This document shows positions 25,241-33,346 of a stretch of 64,000 bases of DNA, piece after piece. The stretch's first letter is position 1, and every line of letters begins with the position of its first letter. A program made the position numbers and the translations under genes. The notes under the pieces were generated by a model. It saw nothing but the letters and a program-made list of their open reading frames with translations, was not told where the DNA came from and did no database searches. The DNA is from Batillaria attramentaria (lineage: Eukaryota; Mollusca; Gastropoda; Batillariidae): positions 130,001 through 194,000 of the forward strand of contig JACVVK020000534.1 in assembly GCA_018292915.2 (NCBI GenBank). The letters are read 5' to 3'.

Positions 25241-27736
25241 CAAAATGTGAAAAAAAAGACTTCACAATAAAGAAAGGAGATAATCTGTTTAAATCTTCGT
25301 TTTTTTTATGTCCAGTTTGTTGAGTTTCTAAGAAGAAAAGCAGAGGATTTAAAAAAAAAAACTTCTTCTTCGTTCCCTGTACTGAACTTTGCTTCAGATT
25401 GATAGGTTGGGGATTTTGATGAATTCGGTGGAGTTCCGGTTTGGTGCCTCTCAGTTCTCTGCTAGTGTTGCCCCATTCGGCCAAAGCTGTGTCTTGGCTT
25501 CTGACAAAAAAATTCAAATGCTTGGAAGGACTAGAGTTGATATTTATGGATTGTTCTCGTCACAGCCTCACCGGCCATAAAGGAGGAGTCCAAAAGAGCA
25601 AAGAAGGCAGCCTTCAAAGTGGATGCCGACATCATGAAGCTCATCAAGGCAGACAAGGCAAACAAGAAACTGTGGGATGAAGCTCTCGCCTACACATCAG
25701 AGGGCAAGCAGGTCAGTATATATGCATGGTACAGTCGAACCTGCCAAGGCGGTCACCTGTATAAGCCAAACCACTGTCTAACCTGGTCACCCCAGAGGAT
25801 CCCCTGACACACTAGCTGTTGACATGACACCCTGGATAACCCGGCCACCTGTCTAAGGTGGTCAGTTTGACCCAGTCCCTTGGGTGACCGCCTTACACAG
25901 GTTTGACTGTATTGGATTTTAATGGGAAAGGACAAAATATGGCCTCAGTAGGACAAGCACTAGTCTTCTGCTTTATACATAAGGTGACAGTCAGAGAAAG
26001 AGAAAAAAAAACAACTTTCAAACTCTGGACCAGCTGTCAAGCCATCAACACATGGGGGGGGGGGGGGGTAGCTGGTGGTCTAGTGGTTAAGACTTTATTA
26101 AGAGACCACCACCTATGGGAGAGGTCAGGTTCGAGTCACACTCGGGGCGAAGAATTTTCCCTTTGTGTAATGGCACCGTTCATTTGAGCCGATCTTAGGG
26201 GATTCTCTCTGGGTAGTCTGGCTTTCCCCCCTCTGCTTTGGAAGTGTTCAACTTACAAAATTTGAAAAGTGTGTGGAAGAATGTATGTGATTCACGTGAG
26301 TGTGGGTGTAGGGTTCAGCTCACGGCGAATGAGCCAATTCAAGAATTTGGGTAAAGTGCCACACAATACACAGTTGTCATTATTATTATCCTTTTTTTTT
26401 TTTTTTTTTTTTTGCTGCCACAACTCTTTGCCGGCTCAAGTGGTGTTTCTCCCTGGTAATGGGTGGAATCCACGGAGGGCTCGGAAGTTTGGGCAATTTT
26501 TTTTTATATTATGCATGATGATGGAGATGAGGATGATGGTGAGATGAGCTATGGAGGTCCATGTGGTTTGGGACTGCGGGACAGGGCCGCATTCCACGCT
26601 TAAATATCCTGGCATTAACCAGGCCCGGGAACTACGGCACCTGCGGTGCCGGCCGTGTAATCATCCATGTATCGTAAGACGTGTCATATCAAGGGAAGCA
26701 CCCCCAAAGTCGCACCCGTGAAGTGGGTGAATCTCGGATGTGTGGCAACAGCCTCCCCATTGGGCCCATAGCACACCCGCTCAGGGTAGGAGCCGACCTA
26801 GGTAGGAAAAATCCCGCTTGCCTCGGCTGGGACTCGAACCCGGGTCTCCTGGTCCATGGTCCGAAGTGCTAACCACTACACTACGGGAGCCGGTTATTTA
26901 TTATCCATATTTCAGGCATGAGTTTTTTTTTCAGCTATTCGGTGGATTTCAGTCACAGTTTTTGGTTTTCTCTTTGTTTTACCTCTTCTTTGGGGAGTGG
27001 GAAAACTGGTGCCTGCTTTTTAAAGTTTGCCTCAAGCTGTAATGGTTATGTCACTGTCGTGCAGAAATTCCTTCAGCAACTGGAGGAGGTGTTCATGTGC
27101 ATCTGCTGTCAGGAGATCCTCTATAAGCCGGTCACGCTCCAGTGCTCGCACAACTTCTGCAAGGTAATCTGAAATAAAGATGTCTTGCTGTTAATTTTTT
27201 TAAATTTTATTTTTTTTTACCTTTGATATTTGTAGTTGGAATTTTGTTTGTCAGTGTTTTTTTTTTTTTTTTTTTTCTTGGTTGATGATTCCTGTGCTTT
27301 GTCCGGCTTCACACATCCCATAATTTTTGCTGTTATTTTGATGTAAGGTGTAATGATGTACTGTCGAAGTTGGCAACTGATCATATATTTTCATATTTTG
27401 TACGATTTCTGGCGTCAGATACAATAATCGCTGCTGAAGTACGATTTCCAAAATTGCAATTTTGACTCCTTGGGTTGACATCCGTGTTCTGTGTATTTTC
27501 CACCTGAAAGTTAGGCTCACAGTGAGAAGTAACTGAGATTACTATTGTTATGGTTAACTTACTGTTGTCCCTTCCATATCTTTCAGCCATGCATCACGCG
27601 CTCATTCAAAGCCGAGGTGTACTCGTGCCCAGCGTGTCGCACAGAACTTCCAAAAGACATCAGCATGGCCGTCAACAAGGAGCTATCCAAGGTCCTTAAC
27701 CACTTCTACCCTGGATATGAAGCAGGGCGGGAATGA
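11024..27736 (+). CDS. UHRF1: UHRF1-type E3 ubiquitin ligase, complete gene (17 coding exons)
   Basis: Multidomain epigenetic reader and E3 ligase that recognises hemimethylated CpG and H3, ubiquitinates H3 and recruits DNMT1 in the nucleus. Spliced exons give 2985 nt, 994 residues, no internal stop, all GT-AG. Domains: UBL ~1-78; tandem tudor ~135-500, with D144, D147 and cage residues F154, F394, Y397; PHD ~516-577 with D548/D551; SRA ~614-800 with pocket residues Y680, D683, Y692, T693 and NKR finger 703-705; basic patch KKRGRKRK 854-861; RING C924-C962 with all C3HC4 ligands (C924, C927, C939, H941, C944, C947, C959, C962). Vertebrate UHRF1 is about 790 residues; the excess is a ~215-residue Ser/Asp/Glu-rich insertion inside the first tudor. 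Residue assignments to human positions are from family knowledge. Confidence 0.97.
11621..11803 (+). CDS. UHRF1: UHRF1 exon 2 (end of UBL and linker, 52-112)
   Basis: Acceptor 'gactttgcag', then [20 protein letters not shown] completes the ubiquitin-like fold. A Ser/Pro/Glu-rich linker follows. Donor GAG|gtattg, phase 0. Confidence 0.96.
11958..12179. mobile_element. 222-bp MITE in UHRF1 intron 2, 5-bp TSD
   Basis: Inverted ends CAGCGATCGTCAAATGTG and (complemented) CAGCGATTGTCAAATGCG match at 16 of 18 positions. TACAC flanks both sides (11953-11957, 12180-12184). CAG...CTG ends with short TSDs fit hAT-like elements, but the superfamily is not proven. No ORF. Confidence 0.85.
12427..12504 (+). 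CDS. UHRF1: UHRF1 exon 3 (linker into TTD, 113-138)
   Basis: Short 78-nt exon between 'attttcag' and AAG|gtgaaa. It encodes an acidic linker ending DEGNLYK, which leads into the first tudor strand. An alternative read-through past the donor would lose the conserved junction. Confidence 0.93.
12881..13330. other. Unclassified segment of UHRF1 intron 3
   Basis: Contains repeated 'atgagaca' words at both ends, and a CG-rich core around 13110-13130. It may be a mobile insert, but I cannot define ends. Confidence 0.3.
13379..14151 (+). CDS. UHRF1: UHRF1 exon 4 (first tudor with large insertion, 139-396)
   Basis: Begins [18 protein letters not shown] after 'ttttgcag'. It carries about 215 residues of low-complexity S/E/D/N/K-rich sequence, then resumes the tudor fold with [11 protein letters not shown]. 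The exon is 773 nt, the longest of the gene, and ends GATGG|gtatga in phase 2. In vertebrates the corresponding loop is only about 20 residues. Confidence 0.95.
14402..14640. repeat. C-run then A/C-only tract in UHRF1 intron 4
   Basis: About 240 nt built almost entirely of C and A on the plus strand, starting with a C16-type run. The open frames here are compositional artefacts. Confidence 0.85.
14675..14792 (+). repeat. Dispersed repeat family L, copy 1
   Basis: Aligns with 18855-18960 in intron 7 through 'gtttgtgtaccattttagaa' and 'gggcatgtccagca'. The 660-bp element that follows is inserted at its 3' side. Confidence 0.7.
14798..15457. mobile_element. 660-bp TIR element in UHRF1 intron 4, 5-bp TSD
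   Basis: Perfect 13-bp inverted ends GGCGCGTTCAGTT/AACTGAACGCGCC. TCTGA is duplicated at 14793-14797 and 15458-15462. Subterminal regions are rich in GCTAGC-like words. No long ORF, so it is non-autonomous. Confidence 0.85.
15644..15856 (+). CDS. UHRF1: UHRF1 exon 5 (second tudor, 396-467)
   Basis: Acceptor 'tgtttcag'; the first G completes a Gly codon and [18 protein letters not shown] follows. The exon covers most of the second tudor and ends ELYATVYIG, donor gtaggt. Confidence 0.96.
15922..17291 (-). mobile_element. SINE family A (copy A3) split by a nested DNA element
   Basis: The body at 15922-15986 and the tRNA head at 17187-17290 are the two halves of one minus-strand SINE. ACTTCAAGC flanks the whole at 15913-15921 and 17292-17300. 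The nested element accounts for the interior. Confidence 0.88.
15993..17180. mobile_element. 1188-bp TIR element nested in SINE A3, 6-bp TSD
   Basis: Perfect 16-bp inverted ends CAGACCTGTTTACCCT/AGGGTAAACAGGTCTG. CAACAA is duplicated at 15987-15992 and 17181-17186. Removing the element and one CAACAA restores the uninterrupted SINE sequence, so the boundaries are firm. No transposase-like ORF was seen. Superfamily unassigned. Confidence 0.93.
17836..17963 (+). CDS. UHRF1: UHRF1 exon 6 (end of TTD and TTD-PHD linker, 467-510)
   Basis: Encodes [20 protein letters not shown] and the linker toward the PHD, ending in AAA C|gtgagt. Lys509-Arg510 align with the two linker arginines that dock on the tudor groove in human UHRF1. 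Confidence 0.95.
18569..18755 (+). CDS. UHRF1: UHRF1 exon 7 (PHD finger, 510-572)
   Basis: Contains the pre-PHD cysteines and the PHD zinc ligands, with [19 protein letters not shown] at the H3R2-binding face. Acceptor 'gattgcag', donor TG|gtcagt splits the Trp codon before YCPSC. Confidence 0.96.
18855..18960 (+). repeat. Dispersed repeat family L, copy 2
   Basis: Partner of 14675-14792, in UHRF1 intron 7. Similarity stops after 'catgtccagca'. Confidence 0.7.
19363..19486 (+). CDS. UHRF1: UHRF1 exon 8 (end of PHD to SRA linker, 572-613)
   Basis: [13 protein letters not shown] closes the PHD. The highly conserved [11 protein letters not shown] linker follows and the exon ends DWGK|gtaatc. 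Confidence 0.96.
19728..19835 (+). CDS. UHRF1: UHRF1 exon 9 (SRA start, 614-649)
   Basis: 36 codons beginning [20 protein letters not shown], the diagnostic SRA entry. Phase 0 at both ends. Confidence 0.97.
20214..20318 (+). CDS. UHRF1: UHRF1 exon 10 (SRA, 650-684)
   Basis: 35 codons, [16 protein letters not shown] onward. They include the finger Val660 and pocket residues Tyr680 and Asp683. Confidence 0.97.
20388..20463. repeat. Poly-C and (CA)n in UHRF1 intron 10
   Basis: Poly-C runs pass into about 45 bp of CA repeat. Only 70 bp downstream of exon 10. Confidence 0.95.
20690..20796 (+). CDS. UHRF1: UHRF1 exon 11 (SRA pocket and NKR finger, 685-719)
   Basis: Carries Tyr692-Thr693 of the methylcytosine pocket and [14 protein letters not shown] with the base-reading NKR finger. 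Donor AA|gtaaga. Confidence 0.97.
20990..21313 (-). mobile_element. tRNA-derived SINE family G in UHRF1 intron 11
   Basis: On the minus strand it has 'ggtggtctaataggtagcgc' as an A-box-like head and 'gtgggttcgggcccagg' as a B-box region. The body shares 'ctctccgggttatccggctt' and the 3' end is a TTTA-rich tail. Related sequence occurs at 51500-51660. Confidence 0.75.
21951..22113 (+). CDS. UHRF1: UHRF1 exon 12 (SRA, 720-774)
   Basis: [20 protein letters not shown] onward to GNRYDGIYK|gtaaga. One nucleotide completes the codon split by intron 11. Confidence 0.97.
22192..22335. repeat. Repeat with GTCATGGAA words in intron 12
   Basis: Contains 'aggtcatggaatcctggaaa' and further 'gtcatgga' copies in direct orientation, plus 'ttccaggcctggaaaa', a short palindrome. 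It resembles MITE-type sequence, but I did not find matching ends. Confidence 0.45.
22800..23200 (+). repeat. Dispersed repeat family F, copy 1
   Basis: Shares 'aaaatcttccaccctttggc', 'gaagcact' and 'atggaccattttaag' with 23630-24270 and 29555-29880. It abuts exon 13 of UHRF1 (acceptor at 23216). Confidence 0.65.
23217..23354 (+). CDS. UHRF1: UHRF1 exon 13 (SRA end, 775-820)
   Basis: 46 codons from [20 protein letters not shown] to LDLTMQ. This closes the SRA fold. Phase 0 both ends. Confidence 0.97.
23630..24270 (+). repeat. Dispersed repeat family F, copy 2
   Basis: Same landmarks as copy 1. It contains an internal 59-bp tandem array (23945-24234) not seen in the other copies. Confidence 0.65.
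23945..24234 (+). repeat. 59-bp tandem array, five copies, UHRF1 intron 13
   Basis: GACACGTGCTTG starts at 23947, 23998, 24057, 24116 and 24175. The first period is 51 bp because it lacks one 'cagtcact', and the next three are 59 bp and virtually identical. Confidence 0.96.
24324..24557. mobile_element. 234-bp MITE in UHRF1 intron 13, 5-bp TSD
   Basis: Perfect 14-bp inverted ends CAGGCATGCTACTC/GAGTAGCATGCCTG. TTATT is duplicated at 24319-24323 and 24558-24562. Several internal palindromes occur, for example 'gggggcatgccccc'. hAT-like by end motif only. Confidence 0.88.
24801..24930 (+). CDS. UHRF1: UHRF1 exon 14 (SRA-RING linker, 821-864)
   Basis: [18 protein letters not shown] leads to an acidic stretch and then the basic KKRGRKRK patch. 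The patch matches the polybasic region that regulates TTD and DNMT1 interplay in vertebrates. Donor G|gtgtgt. Confidence 0.95.
25173..25237. repeat. (CA)n microsatellite, UHRF1 intron 14
   Basis: Pure CA repeat of about 64 bp. Confidence 0.98.
25566..25711 (+). CDS. UHRF1: UHRF1 exon 15 (linker before RING, 864-912)
   Basis: Lys-rich linker [16 protein letters not shown], then a helical segment containing [13 protein letters not shown], conserved before the RING. Donor CAG|gtcagt. Confidence 0.94.
25730..25911. mobile_element. Tc1/mariner-like MITE in UHRF1 intron 15
   Basis: Ends TACAGTCGAACCTGCC and, complemented, TACAGTCAAACCTGTG, each followed by 'aaggcggtca'. They begin with TA, as expected for a TA target duplication. 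About 180 bp, no ORF. Confidence 0.85.
26054..26391 (+). mobile_element. SINE family C, near full length with 5' poly-G (copy C2)
   Basis: A 15-bp G run precedes a tRNA-like head 'tagctggtggtctagtggtt' with B box 'ggttcgagtcacact'. The family body follows and ends with 'cattattattat'. It lies in UHRF1 intron 15. Confidence 0.85.
26393..26893 (-). mobile_element. tRNA-derived SINE-like element family D, full copy D1
   Basis: On the minus strand the head 'gtagtgtagtggttagcac' and B box 'gggttcgagtcccagcc' are followed by a ~430-bp body ending in poly-A (poly-T at 26393-26413 on plus). It sits against the ATT tail of SINE C2. Confidence 0.82.
27065..27163 (+). CDS. UHRF1: UHRF1 exon 16 (RING first half, 913-945)
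   Basis: [19 protein letters not shown] onward with C924, C927, C939, H941 and C944. Phase 0 both ends. Confidence 0.97.
27587..27736 (+). CDS. UHRF1: UHRF1 exon 17 (RING second half and stop, 946-994)
   Basis: PCITRSF supplies C947, and SCPACRTEL supplies C959 and C962. The protein ends [10 protein letters not shown] and a TGA at 27734-27736, matching the family C-terminus. Confidence 0.97.
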   Translation, partial: PCITRSFKAEVYSCPACRTELPKDISMAVNKELSKVLNHFYPGYEAGRE

Positions 27737-27996
27737 GTTGCCTCCCATCGGATCAATTCTCACACGCACAACCCAGCTGTGTGTGTGTAAAGCTTGTAAA
27801 ATCTATATCAGTTTTAAACATTTACAAGTACAAATTTTGTGCTCAGTGTATGTCAGTGAGCACTTGAAGTAGGCCATTTTTCACTGTCTGACCTTACATA
27901 AACATGCACCTGCATCTACAAAATGAAAACAAATTATTCATCTTTGAAGTTTTACCAGGCTTGATGTCATTGTTCTTTGAATATGTGACAATACCA

Positions 27997-28002
27997 AATA
28001 AA
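27997..28002 (+). terminator. Candidate UHRF1 polyadenylation signal
   Basis: First AATAAA after the stop codon, 261 nt downstream. Other AATAAA motifs occur near 30012 and 30179, so a longer 3' UTR is possible. Confidence 0.55.
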
Positions 28003-28943
28003 TTGCAGTGTTTTTGAATGAAATGTAAACTGCAAAACTCTGAAGAAATACCTACTAATACGGTCTGTTTTCTATTTCATGTACCTCTGTACAGAATGTC
28101 TTTCTGTTACGTAAACTGGTACATACACAATATATCGCACAAATGTCGCTCAGGACAGTTTATTTTTTTGTGACTGGCTTGTAAATATTTCTTTTACTGT
28201 AGGAATTTGTTTATGCAATGTACGTTGGTAAGCAGGGAAAGTGAAACGTTCCAGCTGAAATTATTCCTTTAGTATTGTAGTAATTTGTTCTGTTGGTGGT
28301 GTTTGATCTGCCCAGGGAAGCTGACATTTGTACGAAATCTGAAGTTTGTTGCATGAAGCTGTTTGTGATGAAGTGTTCTGCTGTTTAAAGACTTCGCTGT
28401 TTTGACTGCTGACTTTGTCTGATCAGAACGACTGGTAGTGGTACTTCTTTCATTGAGTATGGGTTATCACATGGAAAATCATATATGAGTCTTTCTCACA
28501 AAAGGGACCATAAGTCGAAAATTATCAATTAAGGGATATGTATGTCTCTGCAATCTACTAGTTATGCAGTTCCATTCAATATAAGAATGAAAGCTGTACT
28601 ACTAAAATTGACAGAGATATCAGCAGTTGAAGTTGGCTACTCACAAGGTGGCCATACTGACCCCCGGCACTCTTTTCGCCTGTAGCGGCGTTCGGCCTAG
28701 TGCAACTTACCGTCCCTTTTGCGAGAACGGGTCACATATATATATGTCAAAATGGGCAGCATATAGATCTGTTGAAATGAGGATGAATGCCTTAACTGTT
28801 GTTTTCCTACCTCCGCATATCTTATGTTTTCCTCTTGCGATGATATGGACATATTTGTACTGTTTGATGTTAACTTTACAGCTGAATTATGGGTTCAGTT
28901 TAGCTGTTGTTGGATCAGATTCATGTTTTAGTCTCATGAACAA
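28003..28943 (+). other. UHRF1 3' flank, no recognised gene
   Basis: AT-rich sequence with an open frame from about 28627. I find no family motif in it. Confidence 0.4.
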
Positions 28944-29152
28944 ATTTGACCTTTGTTTTATCAAAGCCAAGTATCCAAGCATGATTGCTTACACAGCAGG
29001 TAGAAAGGCAAAATTAGACTTTTGTTTTATCAAAGCCAAGTATCCAAGCATGATTGCTTACACAGCAGGTAGAAAGGCAAAATTCGACCTTTGTTTTATC
29101 AAAGCCAAGTATCCAAGCATGATTGCTTACATAGCAGGTAGAAAGGCAAACA
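28944..29152 (+). repeat. 69-bp tandem repeat, three copies
   Basis: TTTGTTTTATCAAAGCCAAG recurs at 28952, 29021 and 29090. Because 69 is a multiple of 3, the frame stays open (repeat FIKAKYPSMIAYTAGRKAK), which is not evidence of coding. Confidence 0.95.
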
Positions 29153-29554
29153 TATGACACTAATGGAAAACAATTGACTGTAAACAAAACAACCACGCAA
29201 GAAAACCCAACAGTATGTAAAAATTGTTGTCGGTGGTGGCACAGCTCCTTCATCAAAATGTGGTTTCAGCTTTGTATTTCGATGCCTAGGGTTCTCTTGA
29301 GATGTGTTTTACGATTAACATGACCAGTTGTTGATTTACATCAAACGTGAGACAGGTTAGATCAATGTTTTGAAGCATGTATGTACTGTTGCTGTACATG
29401 TATTTTCTTTTGTTGAAAGAGGCTATTGGTTCTGAAATCAGTTCAGAGCAACTAAAAACTGATTGGAGATGTGTGTATGAATTAGATTGGGATTGGTAAT
29501 GGCAAGTACCTGTATATGAATGTTTTGGTTAAAATATGTGTGGACTATGATTAT

Positions 29555-29880
29555 GCTGGGCTTAAAATCTTTCGCCTTTTTGCGGAATTTCCACCCTTGC
29601 CTAAAAATTTTTTTCTCCCCTTTCCACCCTTGCCTAAAATTTTTTCTCCCCTCAGAAAGTATGTATGAGCACTTAAAATCATGCCTAAATGCACCAAATT
29701 GCACAGAGTTTAGTCTAATTCAAAAAAAAAAGAAAAAAAAAGAAGAAATTCCAGGGAGCATCTCCGTGGACAGCCCTAGCAATACTTGTGGCTTGCCACT
29801 TTGTCACTTGTGTCTACTCCACTTTGCTACACTTTTTCCCTTTCTTTTGGAGCATGGACCATTTCAAGCCCTGACGACTA
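29555..29880 (+). repeat. Dispersed repeat family F, copy 3
   Basis: Shares 'gcttaaaatct', 'tttccaccctt', 'aaattgcacagagttta', 'cttgccact' and 'atggaccatttcaag' with the UHRF1-intron copies. A 35612-35670 fragment also belongs here. Confidence 0.65.
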
Positions 29881-30239
29881 TCTTGTTATTATTAAACTTC
29901 ATCTTCTCTCGAATTTCTCAATCAGTGTAACTGTATAATGTAGCTTACTCAAGGTGTTAGTGCTGGCGTTTGAAACATACCTTTCCACTGTAGTTTTTTT
30001 TTTTTTTTTTAAATAAAGTTTTTATTTTATTTTTTCACGTTGGTTTAGATGTGCATTACGATTGTTGTAATATTCCAGTACTACAGTTACATTACAGATT
30101 ACGTAGCAGTTGGGGTTTATCTGCCAAACGCTTATTAGCCGTGAACGATGGAATACATTTACTTGCTTCACAAGAAACAATAAAATTTTACCCTACCTGT
30201 AGACAATGGCTTTGTTAATTTTTTTTTTTTTTTGTGGAA

Positions 30240-30262
30240 AGTACAAGTCCCCATACATCTGC

Positions 30263-30314
<52 letters not shown>

Positions 30315-30615
30315 ACTTCTTGGCAGTTAGTCTGTTTTCCATTGCACTTGCATGCCATCAGTTTGCTGGACTATATTCAGCGTCTGTGTGTGTGTGTGTG
30401 TGTGTGTGTGTCCATATATGTCTTGGCAGTTATTCAGTTTTCCATTGCACTTGCATGCGATCGGTTTGCTCTACTATATTCAGCGTCTGTGTGTGTGTGT
30501 GTGTGTGTGTGTCCATATATGTCTTGGCAGTTATTCAGTTTTCCATTGCTCTTTTATGCCGCCTTATTTTGCACTACTATATTCAGATCTGTTAGTATGT
30601 GTGTGTGTGTGTGGA
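30240..30615 (+). repeat. Triplicated ~110-bp unit with embedded (GT)n
   Basis: Three tandem units each contain 'cttggcagtta', 'gttttccattgc' and 'ctatattcag', separated by GT runs of 45, 30 and 30 bp. The last unit is diverged. Confidence 0.9.
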
Positions 30616-31039
30616 ATTTGTCAAATAGCAAGGACAAGATTCAAGACGGGCCTGTGACCTAGCCAATCTTGCATACATGTCTGGAAAGTCTCGTTGTCAA
30701 TTGCTCTCTTTCTCCAACTCTCCCTCACGCACACTCAAACATGCTGCACTCCTACACACTGAAAGCTATCACAACAGGTCATTTTACCACAGCTTTTATT
30801 GAAAACATTGCAGCCCTCGACATCATTATGTTGGTCCTTACGCAATCGACAACGCTGTATACGAGCAAACGTTTTGTTTTCCGAACACGCAATATGCTTC
30901 AGTTATTGATATATGCGTTTGTGAGGGGAAGGAGTGAAAGGATGATAATGAAGACTTGGTGCAGCGCACGGGGCCACCCTAACGCAGTGCTCACGCCGCT
31001 TAGGGAGAGGTTTTAAAAGAAGGATAGTGAAAAAAAAAA

Positions 31040-31225
31040 AATGCAGATGATTGCTAGGGTGAAGCACTGAAGAAGAGATGAGTTCAGGCGCTTCCGGAAT
31101 GCGGTGATGCTGACTGCCTCCTTTACTGTGTCAGCAAGAGAGTTCCACAATTTGGGCGCTGCATTTTTGAAGGACCGTGCACCATACCTCTTCTTAACAG
31201 ACGTGACATGAGTATTTACACACAT
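31040..31225 (-). pseudogene. Non-LTR retrotransposon (LINE) 3' end fragment
   Basis: The minus strand encodes KKRYGARSFKNAAPKLWNSL and ITAFRKRLNSSL. This is the YG-R-F-A-LWNSLP-type C-terminal tail of LINE ORF2 proteins, beyond the reverse transcriptase. Severely 5'-truncated; no intact ORF. Confidence 0.75.
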
Positions 31226-31305
31226 TCATGGCATTTACAATGAACAGCTGACCATTATTGCAAGGGAATGGAATTCGCGAAATACAACAACAACAAAAAT
31301 ATGCG

Positions 31306-31313
31306 CCCCCAGC

Positions 31314-31348
<35 letters not shown>

Positions 31349-31500
31349 CCCAAAAAACAAACAAACAAAAAAACCCCAAAACCAAAAAAACACCAAAACA
31401 ACAACCCCAAAACAACCCCCCCCCCCCCAAAAAAAAAAAAAAAAAAAAAAAACAACAAAAAAAACACAAAAAACAACAACAACAACAACAACAACAAACA
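31306..31500. repeat. C-run then A/C-only tract
   Basis: A C26-type run, A/C repeats, a second C12-A23-type junction and (CAA)n. No G on the plus strand apart from one or two positions. Confidence 0.88.
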
Positions 31501-31936
31501 GATTGAAACAAAACAGTAACCAGCAAACAACAAAACCAAGAAAAAACCCAATCGCCACATGAAAATGCAGATGAGGCGAACCTGTTTCAGTGTCACGTTA
31601 CTACTCTTTCAACGAAGGCCAGTCAGCCATTGACAGGGTCCTCCTCCTTAGGCCAAAAACACGTGACCAATATTGTGTCCCACTGTCGATTGATTCTCTG
31701 TTTTGCAGTCTCATACGACATCAGTTGGTTTGTATTTGAGATTTTGTGGATAGGCAATTTCCATTCCTGACATTAACTCAATTCCTACCAAGTAATTTTG
31801 GGGTTGTGCACCAGTGTCCTTAAAAAAAAAAATCAATTAATTTATGGATTAAAGTTTGGCTTACGGGGCTGGTGCCCATCTTCCCTTTACAGATTTAACG
31901 TCGAAAATGCGCTAGGAGGAAAAGTCACGCACAAAT

Positions 31937-32312
31937 AATAATATTAATAATGAGTATTGTATCGGCGCTTTATCCAATTTCATGGATCGGCTCAAAGCGC
32001 CGCGAACTGAACCCAACACGCACGCTCACGTGAATCACACGCATTCTCTCACACACTGGACATAAACACATTACAATCACGTGGTACGAAGGATCAGCTC
32101 AGCTATTTAAATTTTGGAATTTAGGATTGCATTTATTTTTCAGATTTAGTGGGCTGAACATTTCCAAAGCAGAGGGGGAGGAAGCCGGAGTACCCGGAGA
32201 GAACCCCCGACGATCGGCCCGAATGAACGGTGCCATGTACGACTGAGAAGGAAAAATTCTTTGCCCCGAGTGGAACTCGAACCCCTGACCTCTCGCACTG
32301 GTGACAAGAATG
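31937..32312 (-). mobile_element. SINE family C (copy C3)
   Basis: Minus-strand copy from an AAT-type tail (31937-31960) through the conserved body to a B box read on minus as 'ggggttcgagttccactcgg'. The extreme tRNA head is degraded. Confidence 0.85.
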
Positions 32313-32537
32313 TGTATTTCCTAATCGGGATTCAAACATACGACCCGAACATTAACTGAATTCCTACCAAGTAAGTTTGGGGTTGTGCACTAGGTGGCTC
32401 ACTAAAAAGAAAAATATTTAAACAAATTCGTAATTAGTTTAATTTTTTTGTGTGGGAGTGTGGTACTCTGGTTACTGTACACGTGTTTACTGCAATAAGA
32501 GTCGCCACAGGACCCTTAATCTGATTTTCGCGTACAG

Positions 32538-32828
32538 GGCCCATATGTAATAGTCGAGGTTAGGGCTTTTAGCCCTGGGTTAGAGTCTAACCTCGAACTA
32601 AACTAGCTCTAGGGTTAAATTTTCCGGGGTTTTTTTGTTTTGTTTTGTTTTTTAAATCAAGAAGTGGGCTTATTCCAGCAAGGTGCCTAAGCGGTTGTAG
32701 AAGGATTTTTTCCTTCCTTCGCTACCTTTTTTTCAAAATTTAAATTTTGCTTTTGGGTTTCTTTTGTCCTAGTCTGGGTTAGGCCCATAGCCGTGGGTTA
32801 AATTAATCTCGACTTTTACATACGGGCC
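32538..32828. mobile_element. MITE family E (copy E1), CAG target duplication
   Basis: Inverted ends GGCCCATATGTAA and, complemented, GGCCCGTATGTAAAA. CAG lies on both sides (32535-32537, 32829-32831). The paralogous repeat at 48.8 kb has the empty site with a single CAG. Confidence 0.88.
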
Positions 32829-33229
32829 CAGGTCCAAAATAAAAAAAAAAGTCAAAAACACGAGACACTCGTGCGCGGTACAAGATGTGTTAATCCACTA
32901 ACGAAAAATTGCATAATCATACGACAAAAGCCGGTTTTATAGACAGGCAATCTCCATGCTTGACATTAATTCTTCAGCCGTGCATAAGATTGCTGTATAA
33001 AAGTGGTTCTTCTTGCCGGCTGGATAAAAATGAAGTCAAACAGAGAGAAGGGTTATGGAAATGATCCCTGTTTCTTTTTACAATGACGCGCATAACTTGT
33101 CATTGTCGCGACAGAAAAACAGCACTTTCCAGTTTAGCAAAAGGGCGAGAACGGTTCTGCTGTCGAATCTGCACTTGTGACAGACAGTTTGCACCGAATT
33201 GCACTGCAGGGGGCCGATGCACATCTAGA

Positions 33230-33230
<1 letters not shown>

Positions 33231-33321
<91 letters not shown>

Positions 33322-33325
33322 TTTA
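33231..33325. repeat. (GT)n microsatellite
   Basis: About 95 bp of GT repeat directly before the 53-bp array. Confidence 0.98.
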
Positions 33326-33346
33326 CACTGACAAGACCTTAGCTCG

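Larger units (their letters stand above)
31781..32960 (+). repeat. Dispersed repeat family K, copy 1, with two nested insertions
   Basis: Shares 'attcctaccaagta', 'gggttgtgca', 'gtgtttactgcaataagag', 'agtcaaaaac' and 'gcgcggtac' with 48396-48930. SINE C3 and MITE E1 lie inside it. Confidence 0.7.

Noticed and set aside
28627..29157. 176-codon frame in the UHRF1 3' flank
   Set aside because: Held open by a 69-bp tandem repeat; no family similarity and no splice support.
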